IMG/VR virus record: IMGVR_UViG_3300045999_002100
Span: 1 to 31,393 of that record
Source: a virus
Direction: 5' to 3' (one strand)
DNA: 31,393 nucleotides
The position numbers were made by a program, and so were the translations under genes. Under the pieces are notes generated by a model. It did not search any database. It saw only the letters and a list, made by a program, of their open reading frames with translations, and had not been told where the DNA came from. This document shows positions 7,513 to 16,730 of the stretch, piece after piece (the stretch's first letter is position 1; the number at the start of each line of letters is the position of its first letter).

Positions 7513-8616
7513 TTAATTAGTAATTAATTCAAGTAACGCCTCAACAATTTCATCGTCTTGCGACTTGCTATGTTTAAAGATTCCCTCGACCGAAAATCCT
7601 TTAAATTCGCCTGTCTTAATGAAGTCTTGCCAAATTTCTTCGTTCTCAACTTTGCAGCTAATCCACCAAGTTCCGTCAGGTACTTTATCATAACCTTTAG
7701 GAGTCATTATCCCTCTTTCAGAATTGATAATAAAAGATTCTATCAAGTAAACTCCTTCTGCTATCTCGGAACTATGCGACTTGTTAAAGTTCTTTGTATA
7801 GTCGTGTTTAAAGAATCTCTCAACTATTTTTTCAATCGTTTCGGGTTTAAAGAATACGTTGTAAAGTGAGCCATCTTCACGCTTCCTAAGGATAGGAATG
7901 TTTGGAATCATTGCCGCCCCACTTATGATTTTCTTTTCCTTATCTGCTTTGAACGCAAACTTAGATTCTTTATCTATGCTTTTTAATTTTCTTGAAGCCC
8001 ATTCAACCCCTGCATCTCCTCCCCACGCTAACCACATCAATCTCCCGCATCCATCTCCTAATTCTTTTTGTGAGTTTTGTCTATGGCGTTCAAATGCTGC
8101 CATTCGTGCGATGGTTTCTCTACTTATCGGTTCGCCTTTTGCCAATTGATTTGCTCTTGCTTTCCCGACTTCAGTTCCACAATCTCCCCATCCATTCTCC
8201 TCTGCATATCTTAGGGCAATTTTAGCGTTCTCCTTAGCTTGTTCTGGATAGTCTGAATAACTATCGAACTTATCCTTATTTAGTTTTGAATAACAAATTG
8301 CTGCGGCTTGGTCTTGACTATATCCATTGTCGATTTCAGTCGCTATACAACGGCTCATAAAATCATTTGAACTTTCGTTGGGTTTTGGTTCTATAACAAA
8401 TTCTTCATTGTCAGTTCCGCACTTACACATATAAGGTTTATCTTTCCCTTCTGCGATGTCCCAACTATGCCCGCAATTCTTACATACTATAATTTTAACT
8501 TCCGCATTAAACGCTTGCCACTCTAATTCGATAGCAGGACTTTTTACCAATGCGATAAAATCTACTCCGCTCTCTTCGTTATCGTCTATTGTTAATTCAA
8601 ACAATGGTAAATTCAT
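7513..8616 (-). CDS. XkdF-like prohead protease with zinc ribbon and extra internal domains
   Basis: A 367-residue protein. The C-terminal half (about 225-355) shows the XkdF-type phage serine protease pattern: KKIISGAAMIPNIPILRK, YNVFFKPETIEKIVERFF, NKSHSS, GVYLIESFI, DGTWWISCKV and EFKGFSVEGIF. The N-terminal part carries a zinc-ribbon-like Cys set (C45, C48, C64, C66). Between them lie a segment with SRCIATEIDNGYSQDQAAAI and one with ARMAAFERHRQN and GCGRLMWLAWGGDAGVEWA, both of which recur in phage head proteins. It should mature the prohead, acting on scaffold and capsid. The extra domains make it longer than a bare XkdF protease, and their role is unknown. Confidence 0.8.
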   Translation of the reverse strand: MNLPLFELTIDDNEESGVDFIALVKSPAIELEWQAFNAEVKIIVCKNCGHSWDIAEGKDKPYMCKCGTDNEEFVIEPKPNESSNDFMSRCIATEIDNGYSQDQAAAICYSKLNKDKFDSYSDYPEQAKENAKIALRYAEENGWGDCGTEVGKARANQLAKGEPISRETIARMAAFERHRQNSQKELGDGCGRLMWLAWGGDAGVEWASRKLKSIDKESKFAFKADKEKKIISGAAMIPNIPILRKREDGSLYNVFFKPETIEKIVERFFKHDYTKNFNKSHSSEIAEGVYLIESFIINSERGIMTPKGYDKVPDGTWWISCKVENEEIWQDFIKTGEFKGFSVEGIFKHSKSQDDEIVEALLELITN

Positions 8617-8647
8617 AACCTTAAATATAAAATATTGAGTTTTAGTA

Positions 8648-10339
8648 TTATTGAATTGTCGCTTTAGTCTTGATGCTATTTACCTTCTCTTGAGCGTTCG
8701 TGATGTCTGATTCAGTTACAAACACTCTTACCTTCCCACCTTCGTTAGTTGTTCTTATTGGCTCTTCATTACCTAATCTGGTAAATGAAGATGAAGGTCT
8801 GATAACAGGAGGAAGACTTGGAGTTCCACCGCCACTTCCACCACCACCATTATTTCCGGGAACTCTAACCGCTAAGATATTTTTAACCGCTGCAATCCCC
8901 GCCACCCCTGTCGCTATTGATTGGGCTATTGCATAACCCGGAATTGGAACTCCAGAAAATGCTGCTAATGTTTTAGCTATTGCAGTATAGGTTGAAATAG
9001 TAGCTGATGCAACTGCTAACGCTTTACCTGCTGCCGTATCTCTGCCCGCCATCTCTGATGCTGAATTTAATATTTGACTATAAGCATCTAATGTGGCTAT
9101 CTTGGCATTAGCCTCTGCCTCTGCTATTTTTTTTCTCGCATCCGCTGCACCTTGTTCTATGTTCGTCCTTCGGTCTTCAATGCTTTTTATTTCTGCAAGT
9201 TTTTGTTCCCTTGTTAATCTTTCGTCTTCTGCAATGGCTTTTAAATCTTCTAAATCCTGCGCACGTTGTTCACGCTCTGATTCATTTAAAGATTTTCTTC
9301 TTTCTCTATCGTTTTCCTCTTGCTTCTTTTCTTTTTCTCTTAGTTGTTTAGCCCGCTCTTCGTTGTCTTTGTCGAAGATTTCTTTTTTCTTTTTCGCTTC
9401 CTCTTCTGCTTTTAACGCATCCTCTTTTTTCTTTTGTAAGTCGGCTATTGCTTTCTCTTCTTTAGCTTTTCTCTTTTCATCTATGACTGCGCTTGCGTTG
9501 TTTATCTTTTCTCTCTTCTCCTCCAAGTTACCTAACGCCTGAACTCGCTTAGTGTAGTTTTCTTGAAGTGCCTTAAGTTCATCGTCTGCCGCATCATTTA
9601 CGTTATTTAAACTTTCAATAGTTGCACCTTTTTGAATAGCCAAGATTTGTTGATAAGTTGCCCCTGCCGCTTTTGCTTTTTCAACTAAGATTGCAGTTTC
9701 CTCCCTCTGGTTTTTCTTTAAGTCTTCTATTTGAAGGTTCTGTAAACGAGTAGCTTCTTTTATTAATTCATTTGCCTCCTTCTCGCTGATAGATTTGTTC
9801 TTAGCTTGCTTTAATAACTTGTCAATTTGAGCCTCATATTGGGCTTGCTTTAAACTAAATGCGCTAAGATTGTCCTCATAATCTCTTAACATCTTAGACG
9901 CTTGCTCTGCTGCTGCTGCTTGTTCACCTATTGCCTTTGTGCTGAAACCTAAACCTTGAGTAAAGTTATAAACCGCAGTTTGTAAGCCTCTAAAAGCACC
10001 TCCTAACATTGCAAATTTATCAGTAATCAAATCAGTTAATGGAGCGAAGTCTTTGAAGATAGCATACAAAGCACCTAACGCTGCTACTACTGCGGTAATA
10101 GCTATCCCGATAGGCGTTGCAATTAGTATTTTAAAACTATTGAATAAGTCTTTTACTCCTTTTGCCGCTTGCCCTGCGCTGCCCGGAATATTATCTATTG
10201 ACTTATCAAAGTCGTTTACTTGCTTTTTAGCTTCTTTAGCACTCTTGCCTGTGTTATCTAAACCCTTTTGAAGGTCTTTAAGTTCGGCTTCGGAATTTCC
10301 TGTTTTGAGTCCTATCGCAATTAATATGTTATTTATCAT
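8648..10339 (-). CDS. Tail tape measure protein
   Basis: A 563-residue protein with the usual tape-measure layout: helical N-terminus (about 1-60), a hydrophobic membrane-like segment (about 70-95, ILIATPIGIAITAVVAALGA), a long Lys/Glu/Ala coiled coil (about 170-420), a second hydrophobic stretch (about 440-495), a Gly/Pro linker (GGGGSGGGTPSLPP) and a short end domain (KVRVFVTESDITNAQEKVNS). The protein sets tail length and helps DNA enter the cell. At about 1.5 angstrom per residue a fully helical ruler would give at most roughly 85 nm, so the tail should be short for a siphovirus. Its ATG overlaps the stop of the 32-codon gene before it. Confidence 0.88.
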   Translation of the reverse strand: MINNILIAIGLKTGNSEAELKDLQKGLDNTGKSAKEAKKQVNDFDKSIDNIPGSAGQAAKGVKDLFNSFKILIATPIGIAITAVVAALGALYAIFKDFAPLTDLITDKFAMLGGAFRGLQTAVYNFTQGLGFSTKAIGEQAAAAEQASKMLRDYEDNLSAFSLKQAQYEAQIDKLLKQAKNKSISEKEANELIKEATRLQNLQIEDLKKNQREETAILVEKAKAAGATYQQILAIQKGATIESLNNVNDAADDELKALQENYTKRVQALGNLEEKREKINNASAVIDEKRKAKEEKAIADLQKKKEDALKAEEEAKKKKEIFDKDNEERAKQLREKEKKQEENDRERRKSLNESEREQRAQDLEDLKAIAEDERLTREQKLAEIKSIEDRRTNIEQGAADARKKIAEAEANAKIATLDAYSQILNSASEMAGRDTAAGKALAVASATISTYTAIAKTLAAFSGVPIPGYAIAQSIATGVAGIAAVKNILAVRVPGNNGGGGSGGGTPSLPPVIRPSSSFTRLGNEEPIRTTNEGGKVRVFVTESDITNAQEKVNSIKTKATIQ

Positions 10340-10434
10340 TTCTCAATTTCTTTAAGTATATCTATAAAATCTGAATCACTTAGTAATTCTTTAATGTGTC
10401 TAATCTCGCTAAAATTCTTTATTAGTTCGTTCAT
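10336..10434 (-). CDS. Tiny coupled gene before the tape measure
   Basis: A 32-codon frame running from the ATG at 10434 to the TGA at 10336, encoding a charged helix (MNELIKNFSEIRHIKELLSD and a short end IDILKEIEK). It fills the whole gap between the large tail protein and the tape measure gene, begins directly at the end of the former and overlaps the ATG of the latter as ATGA. Such tight packing argues that it is translated, at least to couple translation. Tail assembly chaperones normally occupy this slot, but 32 residues is far too short for one, and the candidate chaperone-like gene lies at 14883-15553. Confidence 0.6.
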   Translation of the reverse strand: MNELIKNFSEIRHIKELLSDSDFIDILKEIEK

Positions 10435-13083
10435 TTATGACCCTCCTGTGTTTACATCCAACATTACTTGCCACTTACCTTTATACGCCATTAATTCAAT
10501 TGTATGATGGTTTTGTAAGGTAAAGCTATTTGAACTATTTATAGTTTGTCCTACTTTGATTGGGTACAATTTAACCGACCCTCCATTGATGTTCTTGATT
10601 CTTATAATGGGCTGAACTCCATCCAATAGTTGTTGGTCTGCATCTGGCAGAATAACATCCTCGCTATCTTCTATAAATGCGACCTCTTCGCTAAAAGGTA
10701 AGAAATGAGTATTGCCGTCATCATAGCCTTGAACGGTTGTCTGTCTTCTTTTCTCGTCTGTAAAGATTAATCCATTGTCCTTAGTTGTGAACATCGGCAT
10801 ATCTTCGTTGTCGATAACTGCACCGCCTCCACCATTGCCACTACCTGATTGAAGGATAAACGGAGGTGCTACTTTTAATTTTAAGAACTCAAGTCTGCAA
10901 GGCTCGTTATTTGTAAGGTCATTTTCAATAGTGTAAAGTCGGTAGAATTGTTTGTCAATTTGATAGAATTTTCTAAAGTCTAAGTTTGCAAATTGATTCT
11001 CTGTCAAGTGAAAATATCCTCCTACTAACTTTGAGTCTTTGTCGGTTATCTCTTCAATGGTCTTGCGCCAGAATCTATTGTACAAATTGCCATTCGTGTA
11101 AGTAGTATTTCCTAATCCGTAATTAATCGCCTTAGGCATTGCCCATCCCAAGTCAAGTTGAGGTGTTGCTAAACTATCAAGCATTCCAGCATAAGGAAAG
11201 TCTACATAGTTATTTAATCCTGCGTTATCTTTTAATGTCCACCCTGTCGAAGTTGCGACTAAACCACCATAGTATAGGATGCGAATATTAAACGAAGGTA
11301 AGTCTGCATCTTGTTTAGGTGGGTCTTCCATTCGAATCTTAGAGTAGATTCTATCGTGTGAACTTGGTGTGTTTGATAAAGGCGTTGCACTAAACCCAAC
11401 TTCAACCTTTTTAGTCTGCGTTAAGAAGTCATTATTAACTTGAACTAATTTAGTCGAGTAAGGCTCTCTAAATAAGTCCTGATACTTCTTGTTGTATTCA
11501 TCATTATCAGACTTGTAAAGCATCTCTAACTTACGGAAGTCGAGTACTCCCATAGGTTTAATAAGCAACTCTCGTGAAGTATCTAAGAAGTTAGTGAGGT
11601 CTACTACATCGTTAGTGTAGAAGGTATCTCTCGGTTCAATTATTAACTTCTTAGGGTCTATCTTATCTGGTACTATGTAAAGATTAAACATCTTAAATAG
11701 ATAGCTTAAGAAGTCTGCTTGCTTTACTTCTTGTGGAAGTGCTGCGTTTATTGATATAGTTTGCCCTTCGTTGTAGGTTGATGAAGGAGAGGAATAAAAT
11801 CCAAACCCGCTTAAAATATCTAGCTCAAAATCAAAGGCATTTCTAGCACCATAACTTCCCCATAATACTTCAACATAAACTTTATCACTTGTTATTACTT
11901 CAAATTCTATTGAACTAAAATTCACGTCTTTTGTTATTCCCGTTCCTGTTGGAGTTGAGTTATAAATAAATTCCGTAACACTAGTTCCGATTGTTGTTAA
12001 TACCCCAGACCTATTACGAATTATTGTAAAGGTTACAAAACAAGATTGCGATAAGGTTAATCCGCTTTCATTATTTAAAGTTATTTGACCTTGTAAACCT
12101 ACTCTATACCTCCCATTATTCCCGCTTGCAATCAATACCCAGTCATTTGCTAAATCTACTCCAGTCGGTGAAGTGTCTTGAGTTATTGTGTCAAAATCAT
12201 ATATAAATGTTTCAGAAACTCTAGGATTAGAACCAGCACCTAAAGTTGTAACTAAATTAATATCTGCACTATTCGTTACTTCCCAAGTTCTATCGTCAAC
12301 TTCTTGCTCGGTCATTATGAACTTGCCGCTCGTGAAAGGAACGATTAACCTCTTGAACTCAATTGAATTAAAGAAGTCTGATTGATACCGGTACCCTTGA
12401 CTTGCAAAGATTGAATCGACTATTTGTTTAACGTAGATTGCAGGGTACATAGCCTTCTCTAAGGTGTATTCTATTTCTTGATTTGCCGTGCTGCTTCCGT
12501 TATCAATAAGTGGGTAAACATATCCCTCGCCTTTTGGATTGCCGCTTACATCAAAGTTTGTGTAGGCGTTGCCGTTTTTTCTAATATCGGTTGCCCAACT
12601 ATTAGAAATCCAAAAGGTAGTCCACGGATGGTCGAATTGGCTAAGGTCTAAGTCGGTCAATAAAGATTCTCCTAAATCTTGAAATAAATTAGCCAATTTG
12701 CCAATGATGATTATCTCGTACTCAATATCTCTATCGTTAATAGGAACTTCAGTAAGTTGCAAGTAACCTCGCATCTGCTCAACTCCGTTATTGAGAATGA
12801 TTGCTTCCGCTTTTAAATTAGCATTAAAGTCTGGAGTGAAGTTAGTTGTGCTTGTATTTATAGTCGCTCGGTTTAGATTATCAATGTCCGAAAAGATGCT
12901 TCTATTCTTAGCCGTTGCAGGGATGCGAATTGAAAGCGAGTAGTCTGACTTTCTTTGTTCGGGTTCTTTAATGTCAACAATCGACTTATTCACAGGCATT
13001 GGAACATTATCGTAAAGGTCAACATCAAATGCGCTAACTACCGCACCGCTTACGTTGTACTGATATATCTTTAGTTCTATCAT
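10435..13083 (-). CDS. Large tail-tip/baseplate-like protein
   Basis: An 882-residue protein. Its N-terminal region (DVDLYDNVPMPVNKSIVDIK, then a SDYSLSIRIPATAKNRSIFS motif at about 46-65) is a hallmark I associate with the large tail proteins of Bacteroidota phages, where a short strand, a TKxFxxPAT-type motif and a KAEAIILNNG-like segment follow one another. A later part (TFYTNDVVDLTNFLDTSREL) and a Gly-rich linker (SGSGNGGGGAV, about 760) separate modules, and the C-terminal 120 residues look like a small beta domain. It likely forms the tail tip that contacts the host. Function is inferred from position between the Dit-like gene and the tape measure gene. Confidence 0.65.
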   Translation of the reverse strand: MIELKIYQYNVSGAVVSAFDVDLYDNVPMPVNKSIVDIKEPEQRKSDYSLSIRIPATAKNRSIFSDIDNLNRATINTSTTNFTPDFNANLKAEAIILNNGVEQMRGYLQLTEVPINDRDIEYEIIIIGKLANLFQDLGESLLTDLDLSQFDHPWTTFWISNSWATDIRKNGNAYTNFDVSGNPKGEGYVYPLIDNGSSTANQEIEYTLEKAMYPAIYVKQIVDSIFASQGYRYQSDFFNSIEFKRLIVPFTSGKFIMTEQEVDDRTWEVTNSADINLVTTLGAGSNPRVSETFIYDFDTITQDTSPTGVDLANDWVLIASGNNGRYRVGLQGQITLNNESGLTLSQSCFVTFTIIRNRSGVLTTIGTSVTEFIYNSTPTGTGITKDVNFSSIEFEVITSDKVYVEVLWGSYGARNAFDFELDILSGFGFYSSPSSTYNEGQTISINAALPQEVKQADFLSYLFKMFNLYIVPDKIDPKKLIIEPRDTFYTNDVVDLTNFLDTSRELLIKPMGVLDFRKLEMLYKSDNDEYNKKYQDLFREPYSTKLVQVNNDFLTQTKKVEVGFSATPLSNTPSSHDRIYSKIRMEDPPKQDADLPSFNIRILYYGGLVATSTGWTLKDNAGLNNYVDFPYAGMLDSLATPQLDLGWAMPKAINYGLGNTTYTNGNLYNRFWRKTIEEITDKDSKLVGGYFHLTENQFANLDFRKFYQIDKQFYRLYTIENDLTNNEPCRLEFLKLKVAPPFILQSGSGNGGGGAVIDNEDMPMFTTKDNGLIFTDEKRRQTTVQGYDDGNTHFLPFSEEVAFIEDSEDVILPDADQQLLDGVQPIIRIKNINGGSVKLYPIKVGQTINSSNSFTLQNHHTIELMAYKGKWQVMLDVNTGGS

Positions 13084-14276
13084 AATGACTGCCTGTAATT
13101 ATCAAAGGTGTATTGAATGTTAATCACTAATGAAGTAGGTCGAGTTTCGTTTACGACCTTATTGATATTGTAGTTTGTTTCCAAAATGTTCACAGGATAG
13201 TAAGTGTCCTTGTCTACTTCTAAAATAACGATAGGACTAAGCATCAATTCTCTTAACCCTTCCCACTCTGCATCAGTAAGTAGGTCGGAGTTCAACTCGA
13301 TGTTATCGCTAAACTTTGTAAAGTAGTTTGTCTTTAGTCTGTCGGTCTTAGCGTAGTTGAGTTGTTGGAACTTCTTAAACTGCTTCCTCTCTATCTCGAC
13401 TGATTCCTTGCTAACCTTAGTAAAGTTAAACGAATCAAACCCTCCTAAGTTGTTCAACCAATGAAGTCTATAAACTTGGTACTTAGTGCAAGTCTGGTCT
13501 ATGTTTATCCTCTTAGTAAAGAGTGTATCATCTCCGTTATCTTTAAACTTAACCTCATAGTATGCTGCATTTGGGTTAGTCATATAACCACTTGCGTTCA
13601 TAAATTCTAAGAATTCGAACCCTGTATTAATTGATACCATTCCCGCAACTATTGCAGGATAACTGAAAGAATTAGCAAATAAACTTATTCCTTGAGCGGT
13701 GAAAACTGCTATGTCAACTATTGCAATCGTTCCGTTAAGGTCAAAGAAACTATGCCACATTTGCTGATTAGCCCTCAATGAAGGTGTATAAGTAGTCTGA
13801 TTTAGGCTAACTTGGTTAGAAGTGCTTAGTAATTTGGCAGGGTTAAACGCTGATTTGCTCCAATCTAAGAAGTCATACACCGCATTAGAACTACTCTTAG
13901 GACTTCCACTCGCCCCATAAGCGGTCAAGTTAGGGTAAATTATAGGCACTCCGCTCACGTTATCGTATATCTCCCCGAATTCGAGCCAGAATTTTGCTAC
14001 TGAATTAGTGTTACGAATGATCCCATTTACGTTGAATGAGCCTAAGTCATAGGTAACGTAGTCTTTTACCACGTTCGCCACGTCCAAATTAATCGTACCT
14101 ACTCCTACTTGCTTAGGGTATGTCAACCTTGCAACAGGATTAGTCTGCCCGCTCACGTTTACATCCACCAAAAACTGAAAGTTAGGTTGCGTTGAGTTGC
14201 TCGAACTCACGTTAAAGACGATTTCATTATAGGCGTTCTGCCAATCGTTCGGACTTGTTATAAGTGTTATTGCCAT
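13080..14276 (-). CDS. Distal-tail-like protein
   Basis: A 398-residue mostly beta protein. The start (MAITLITSPNDWQNAYNEIV) and the signature YRLHWLNNLGGFDSFNF (about 265-285), followed by a LLTDAEWEGLRELMLSP stretch (about 330-346) and a final strand-rich YTFDNYRQSL, match a family in Bacteroidota siphophages that precedes the large tail-tip gene and is usually taken as the distal tail component. Four bases overlap with the next gene (ATGA) and ten with the previous one. The specific Dit role is inferred from order and family resemblance. Confidence 0.6.
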   Translation of the reverse strand: MAITLITSPNDWQNAYNEIVFNVSSSNSTQPNFQFLVDVNVSGQTNPVARLTYPKQVGVGTINLDVANVVKDYVTYDLGSFNVNGIIRNTNSVAKFWLEFGEIYDNVSGVPIIYPNLTAYGASGSPKSSSNAVYDFLDWSKSAFNPAKLLSTSNQVSLNQTTYTPSLRANQQMWHSFFDLNGTIAIVDIAVFTAQGISLFANSFSYPAIVAGMVSINTGFEFLEFMNASGYMTNPNAAYYEVKFKDNGDDTLFTKRINIDQTCTKYQVYRLHWLNNLGGFDSFNFTKVSKESVEIERKQFKKFQQLNYAKTDRLKTNYFTKFSDNIELNSDLLTDAEWEGLRELMLSPIVILEVDKDTYYPVNILETNYNINKVVNETRPTSLVINIQYTFDNYRQSL

Positions 14277-14893
14277 TGTTTAATATTATTTGTCATTACC
14301 GTTGTAATCTGTTTACCTAATGCCTTACTTAGTGCTTGTGCGTAATCGTTTACTACTTGCTCCGATATTGCGTTCTGAATAAATAAAGTCGGCTTGATAC
14401 CTTTGCGCTTAATCCCCACTCCCATTGCATAAGCCATTTTACTCTTCTCGTCTATCTGGGCTTTTTTTCTTTGAGTCTTAGTCAAGTCTTTTGTCTGTGA
14501 ATATCTCGATTGGATTGGAACTCCTACCTTGCTAATCCACTTCATCAATGACTTTTGAAAAGCAGGGCTAACGGTTTCTTTTTTAAACGAGAATGGAGAG
14601 TTGTACTTTCTTCTTGTTCCACTTACCCCTCTATCCACAAAGGCAGCGTAGTTGTTACCATTGATAACCACCAAATAATCCTTGCCCCGTTTTGTCGTTG
14701 GAACTGCGATAATAGATTGAAGGAGTGAACTGCTTGCGTTACTTGAGTTAGCCTCGATTAAGTTAGACTTCATTATCTGACTTATGTTGGTAGCCAACTC
14801 GTAGAGGCTCTGACCTATTGGAGTATCAAAGCTAATCTCTTGCAAGCTACTCGCATCCGTTCCTAAGTCCCCAAGTAGTGATTTATAGTCCAT
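14267..14893 (-). CDS. HK97 gp10-like tail completion protein
   Basis: A 208-residue basic protein. The core (NNYAAFVDRGVSGTRRKYNS, then PFSFKKE) and the end (YAMGVGIKRKGIKPTLFIQNA) match the gp10-like family: a YAxFVxxGVxG strand, then a conserved GIKPTxFI motif in the last helix. These proteins lie at the head-tail joint and help close the connector or finish the tail. Here the gene lies in the tail block, after the frameshifted gene, with an 11-base overlap. Assignment is moderate, since only the motifs and the basic pI support it. Confidence 0.6.
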   Translation of the reverse strand: MDYKSLLGDLGTDASSLQEISFDTPIGQSLYELATNISQIMKSNLIEANSSNASSSLLQSIIAVPTTKRGKDYLVVINGNNYAAFVDRGVSGTRRKYNSPFSFKKETVSPAFQKSLMKWISKVGVPIQSRYSQTKDLTKTQRKKAQIDEKSKMAYAMGVGIKRKGIKPTLFIQNAISEQVVNDYAQALSKALGKQITTVMTNNIKQWQ

Positions 14894-15553
14894 CTGCTTC
14901 GTCTATTTGAAATGTTACAAGGTTTAAAAACTCAACAACTCCCATCTTAAAAAAGTAATCCCATTTAGTTTTATCTCCTCCTGCTAAATTATTTATGGTT
15001 GCAATCCATCCCCACTTCTTGTAGAAAGGTTTAACCTCGCCAACTTGCCCATTAAATAGGTTGGGATAGCCTCCGATAATTTCTCTAAATAATTGCAAAA
15101 AAAAACCATTATAGGAGTAGCATCTTTTAACTTCATCTTTAAGAGGTCATTAGCCACTTCTTTATGGATTGAGCCATTGTATAGCCATTCGCCAAAAAAC
15201 GATTTAACAGGGATGAGGAAAATAGCTAAGATGTTATGTATCTCGTCTGCGGGTTCATCCTTACCGGCAAAGTGGGCAAGGTCAATAAATTGGTCTGCTC
15301 TTATTGAACTTAATCTGGTGTTTAGATAGTACCAATTCCACCCCACTCGGTAGAACTTTGATAGCTTTGCTCTTGGTATTGAATTTTCAGCGTCTAACAA
15401 TTCTTGATAAAGTTCCCCTAAGTCCCTTACCTTTTCGCTCGATGCGTTCGGGTAAACAAACATTAGCCTTTCAAGCCAATCTTCTTTGGGAATTTGGTTT
15501 AACTCGATGAACTTCCGTAAGGTTAAATTAAAGTAAGCCTGTTTAATTCGCAT
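14883..15553 (-). CDS. Tail assembly chaperone-like protein made by -1 ribosomal frameshift
   Basis: Two overlapping frames form one gene. Frame one starts at the ATG at 15553 and continues to 14993 (186 residues). Frame two begins in the run of nine T residues (15105-15097 on the minus strand) and ends at 14883. A -1 slip after codon 152 would give a 223-residue product: ...TPIMVFF followed by LQLFREIIGGYP and then KKWGWIATINNLAGGDKTKW and VEFLNLVTFQIDE. The end in frame two matches family proteins (a WGW..I..LA.....KWD motif), whereas the alternative end in frame one (after VFFC) does not look conserved. It lies after the large terminase. A tail assembly chaperone role is inferred from expression mode and position in the tail block. 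Confidence 0.72.
15098..15104 (-). promoter_or_regulatory. Slippery heptamer T TTT TTT (-1 frameshift site)
   Basis: The frame-one codons here are GTT TTT TTT TGC. The seven T residues 15104-15098 fit the X XXY YYZ rule, and a one-base slip back puts the ribosome on TTG CAA TTA, which is open to the stop at 14883. The run of T residues is nine long (plus-strand A run 15097-15105). No strong downstream pseudoknot was obvious to me by eye. Confidence 0.7.
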
Positions 15554-15569
15554 AATCTAAAATATAAAA

Positions 15570-16730
15570 CTACCCTCTCATAGTAACATACTTGCCTTTC
15601 CTATTCTCGTTTAGCTTCATTAGTGCAAGGTAGCGTAGTGAGTCTATCAAGTGATTGTTAAAGTCTATTGGCTCGTTAATTAACTTTCCTGCCTTATCTT
15701 GTTTCCATTTGTAGGTCTTGAACTCCCTTGTAAGATTTGAGCCAATTAAAACTATCTTAAACCTTCGTAAGATGTCTATTGAGTTTAAGATTGAGTCCTT
15801 GCCCTTTTGCGTAGGTTTGATGTTCCACCCCATTCGATAGACTTCCTCGATTGATTTAGGTTCGGCACTATCGGCAAAGAACTCATCTCTATTTGTGGCA
15901 AAGTCTTTTAGTCTTGAACTTATATCTTGGTTTGTTAGCCCTCGTTCGTAAAGGTGTTCTTTGACGTACAAAGTGTCATCTCTCTTCCAAACTCCTACTA
16001 CTGCACTTGGGTCATTCGTGAATCCCCAATCCAATCCAAACCCGATAAACTTTGCACCTTCTGGAATTACAACTCCCTCACTCCAATTATTGAAGACTAA
16101 ACCAACCAACTGCCCTCTTTGACCTAAGCCAAATATCTTCCAATACTCAGGGTCTGCACTTGCTAAGTTTTCAATCTCCCTCTTAAGTGAATCGGGTAAG
16201 TGTGGGTTGTCCTTGTAGGTCGTGATTAATAATGCTGCATCCTCTCTTGGAATTACTTGGTCATAAATCCAATGTTCGAAGTCTGAGGGATTGTAGTCGA
16301 TAATTATCTTGCCCGTAGTTCTTAGAACTAATTGCCTCCAATCTTCTAATTCCAACTCGTTTCCTTCGTTGCAAAATAGCACGTTCCTCTTCCGACCTCG
16401 TATCTTTTGAGCGTCATCCGTACTGAAGAACTCGATTAGATTCCCATTAAGTGTATAGGTGTTCTCGCTTTTGTTGTGGTACTTTTCTTCGTACAAACCC
16501 ACCTCTTTAAGTATCTCAAAGAAGTCCCTCATTGCACTTGTCTTAAGGGCAGGTAAAGTCTTACGGACTATCGAATAGGTCAAACCCTTGTAAGTGGTTG
16601 CAGTTCTGATTATCCATTGAAGAGCAGAAAAAGTCTTGCCCGACCTTGCACCGCCTTGTAAGACTGCAATACGTTTGCCTTGATTCTTAAAGCTATCTTC
16701 TATGAATATTAAGTTAGGGTTGAACTTCAT
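15570..16730 (-). CDS. terL: Terminase large subunit
   Basis: The start at 16730 (ATG, MKFNPNLIFIED) is preferred over the TTG two codons upstream, giving 386 residues. The ATPase domain shows Walker A GGARSGKT (about 26-33) and Walker B NVLFCNEGNE (about 116-125). The RNase-H-like nuclease shows D234 in FGLDWGFTNDPSA, D287 in FFADSAEPKS and D363 in NHLIDSLRYL. The pattern is that of the PBSX/SPP1-like Terminase_3 type. It packages DNA through the portal. It overlaps the preceding lipoprotein gene by 17 bases. The small subunit gene is not adjacent because that gene intervenes. Confidence 0.92.
   Translation of the reverse strand: MKFNPNLIFIEDSFKNQGKRIAVLQGGARSGKTFSALQWIIRTATTYKGLTYSIVRKTLPALKTSAMRDFFEILKEVGLYEEKYHNKSENTYTLNGNLIEFFSTDDAQKIRGRKRNVLFCNEGNELELEDWRQLVLRTTGKIIIDYNPSDFEHWIYDQVIPREDAALLITTYKDNPHLPDSLKREIENLASADPEYWKIFGLGQRGQLVGLVFNNWSEGVVIPEGAKFIGFGLDWGFTNDPSAVVGVWKRDDTLYVKEHLYERGLTNQDISSRLKDFATNRDEFFADSAEPKSIEEVYRMGWNIKPTQKGKDSILNSIDILRRFKIVLIGSNLTREFKTYKWKQDKAGKLINEPIDFNNHLIDSLRYLALMKLNENRKGKYVTMRG

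Noticed and set aside
9093-9542. 149-codon plus-strand open frame inside the tape measure gene
   Set aside because: Antisense shadow of the Lys/Glu coiled coil, giving Ser/Phe-rich low complexity; all supported genes are on the minus strand.
10561-10575. GGGTA occurrences inside coding DNA as extra operator sites
   Set aside because: They lack the paired arm TACC at the right spacing and lie within genes, so chance is enough.
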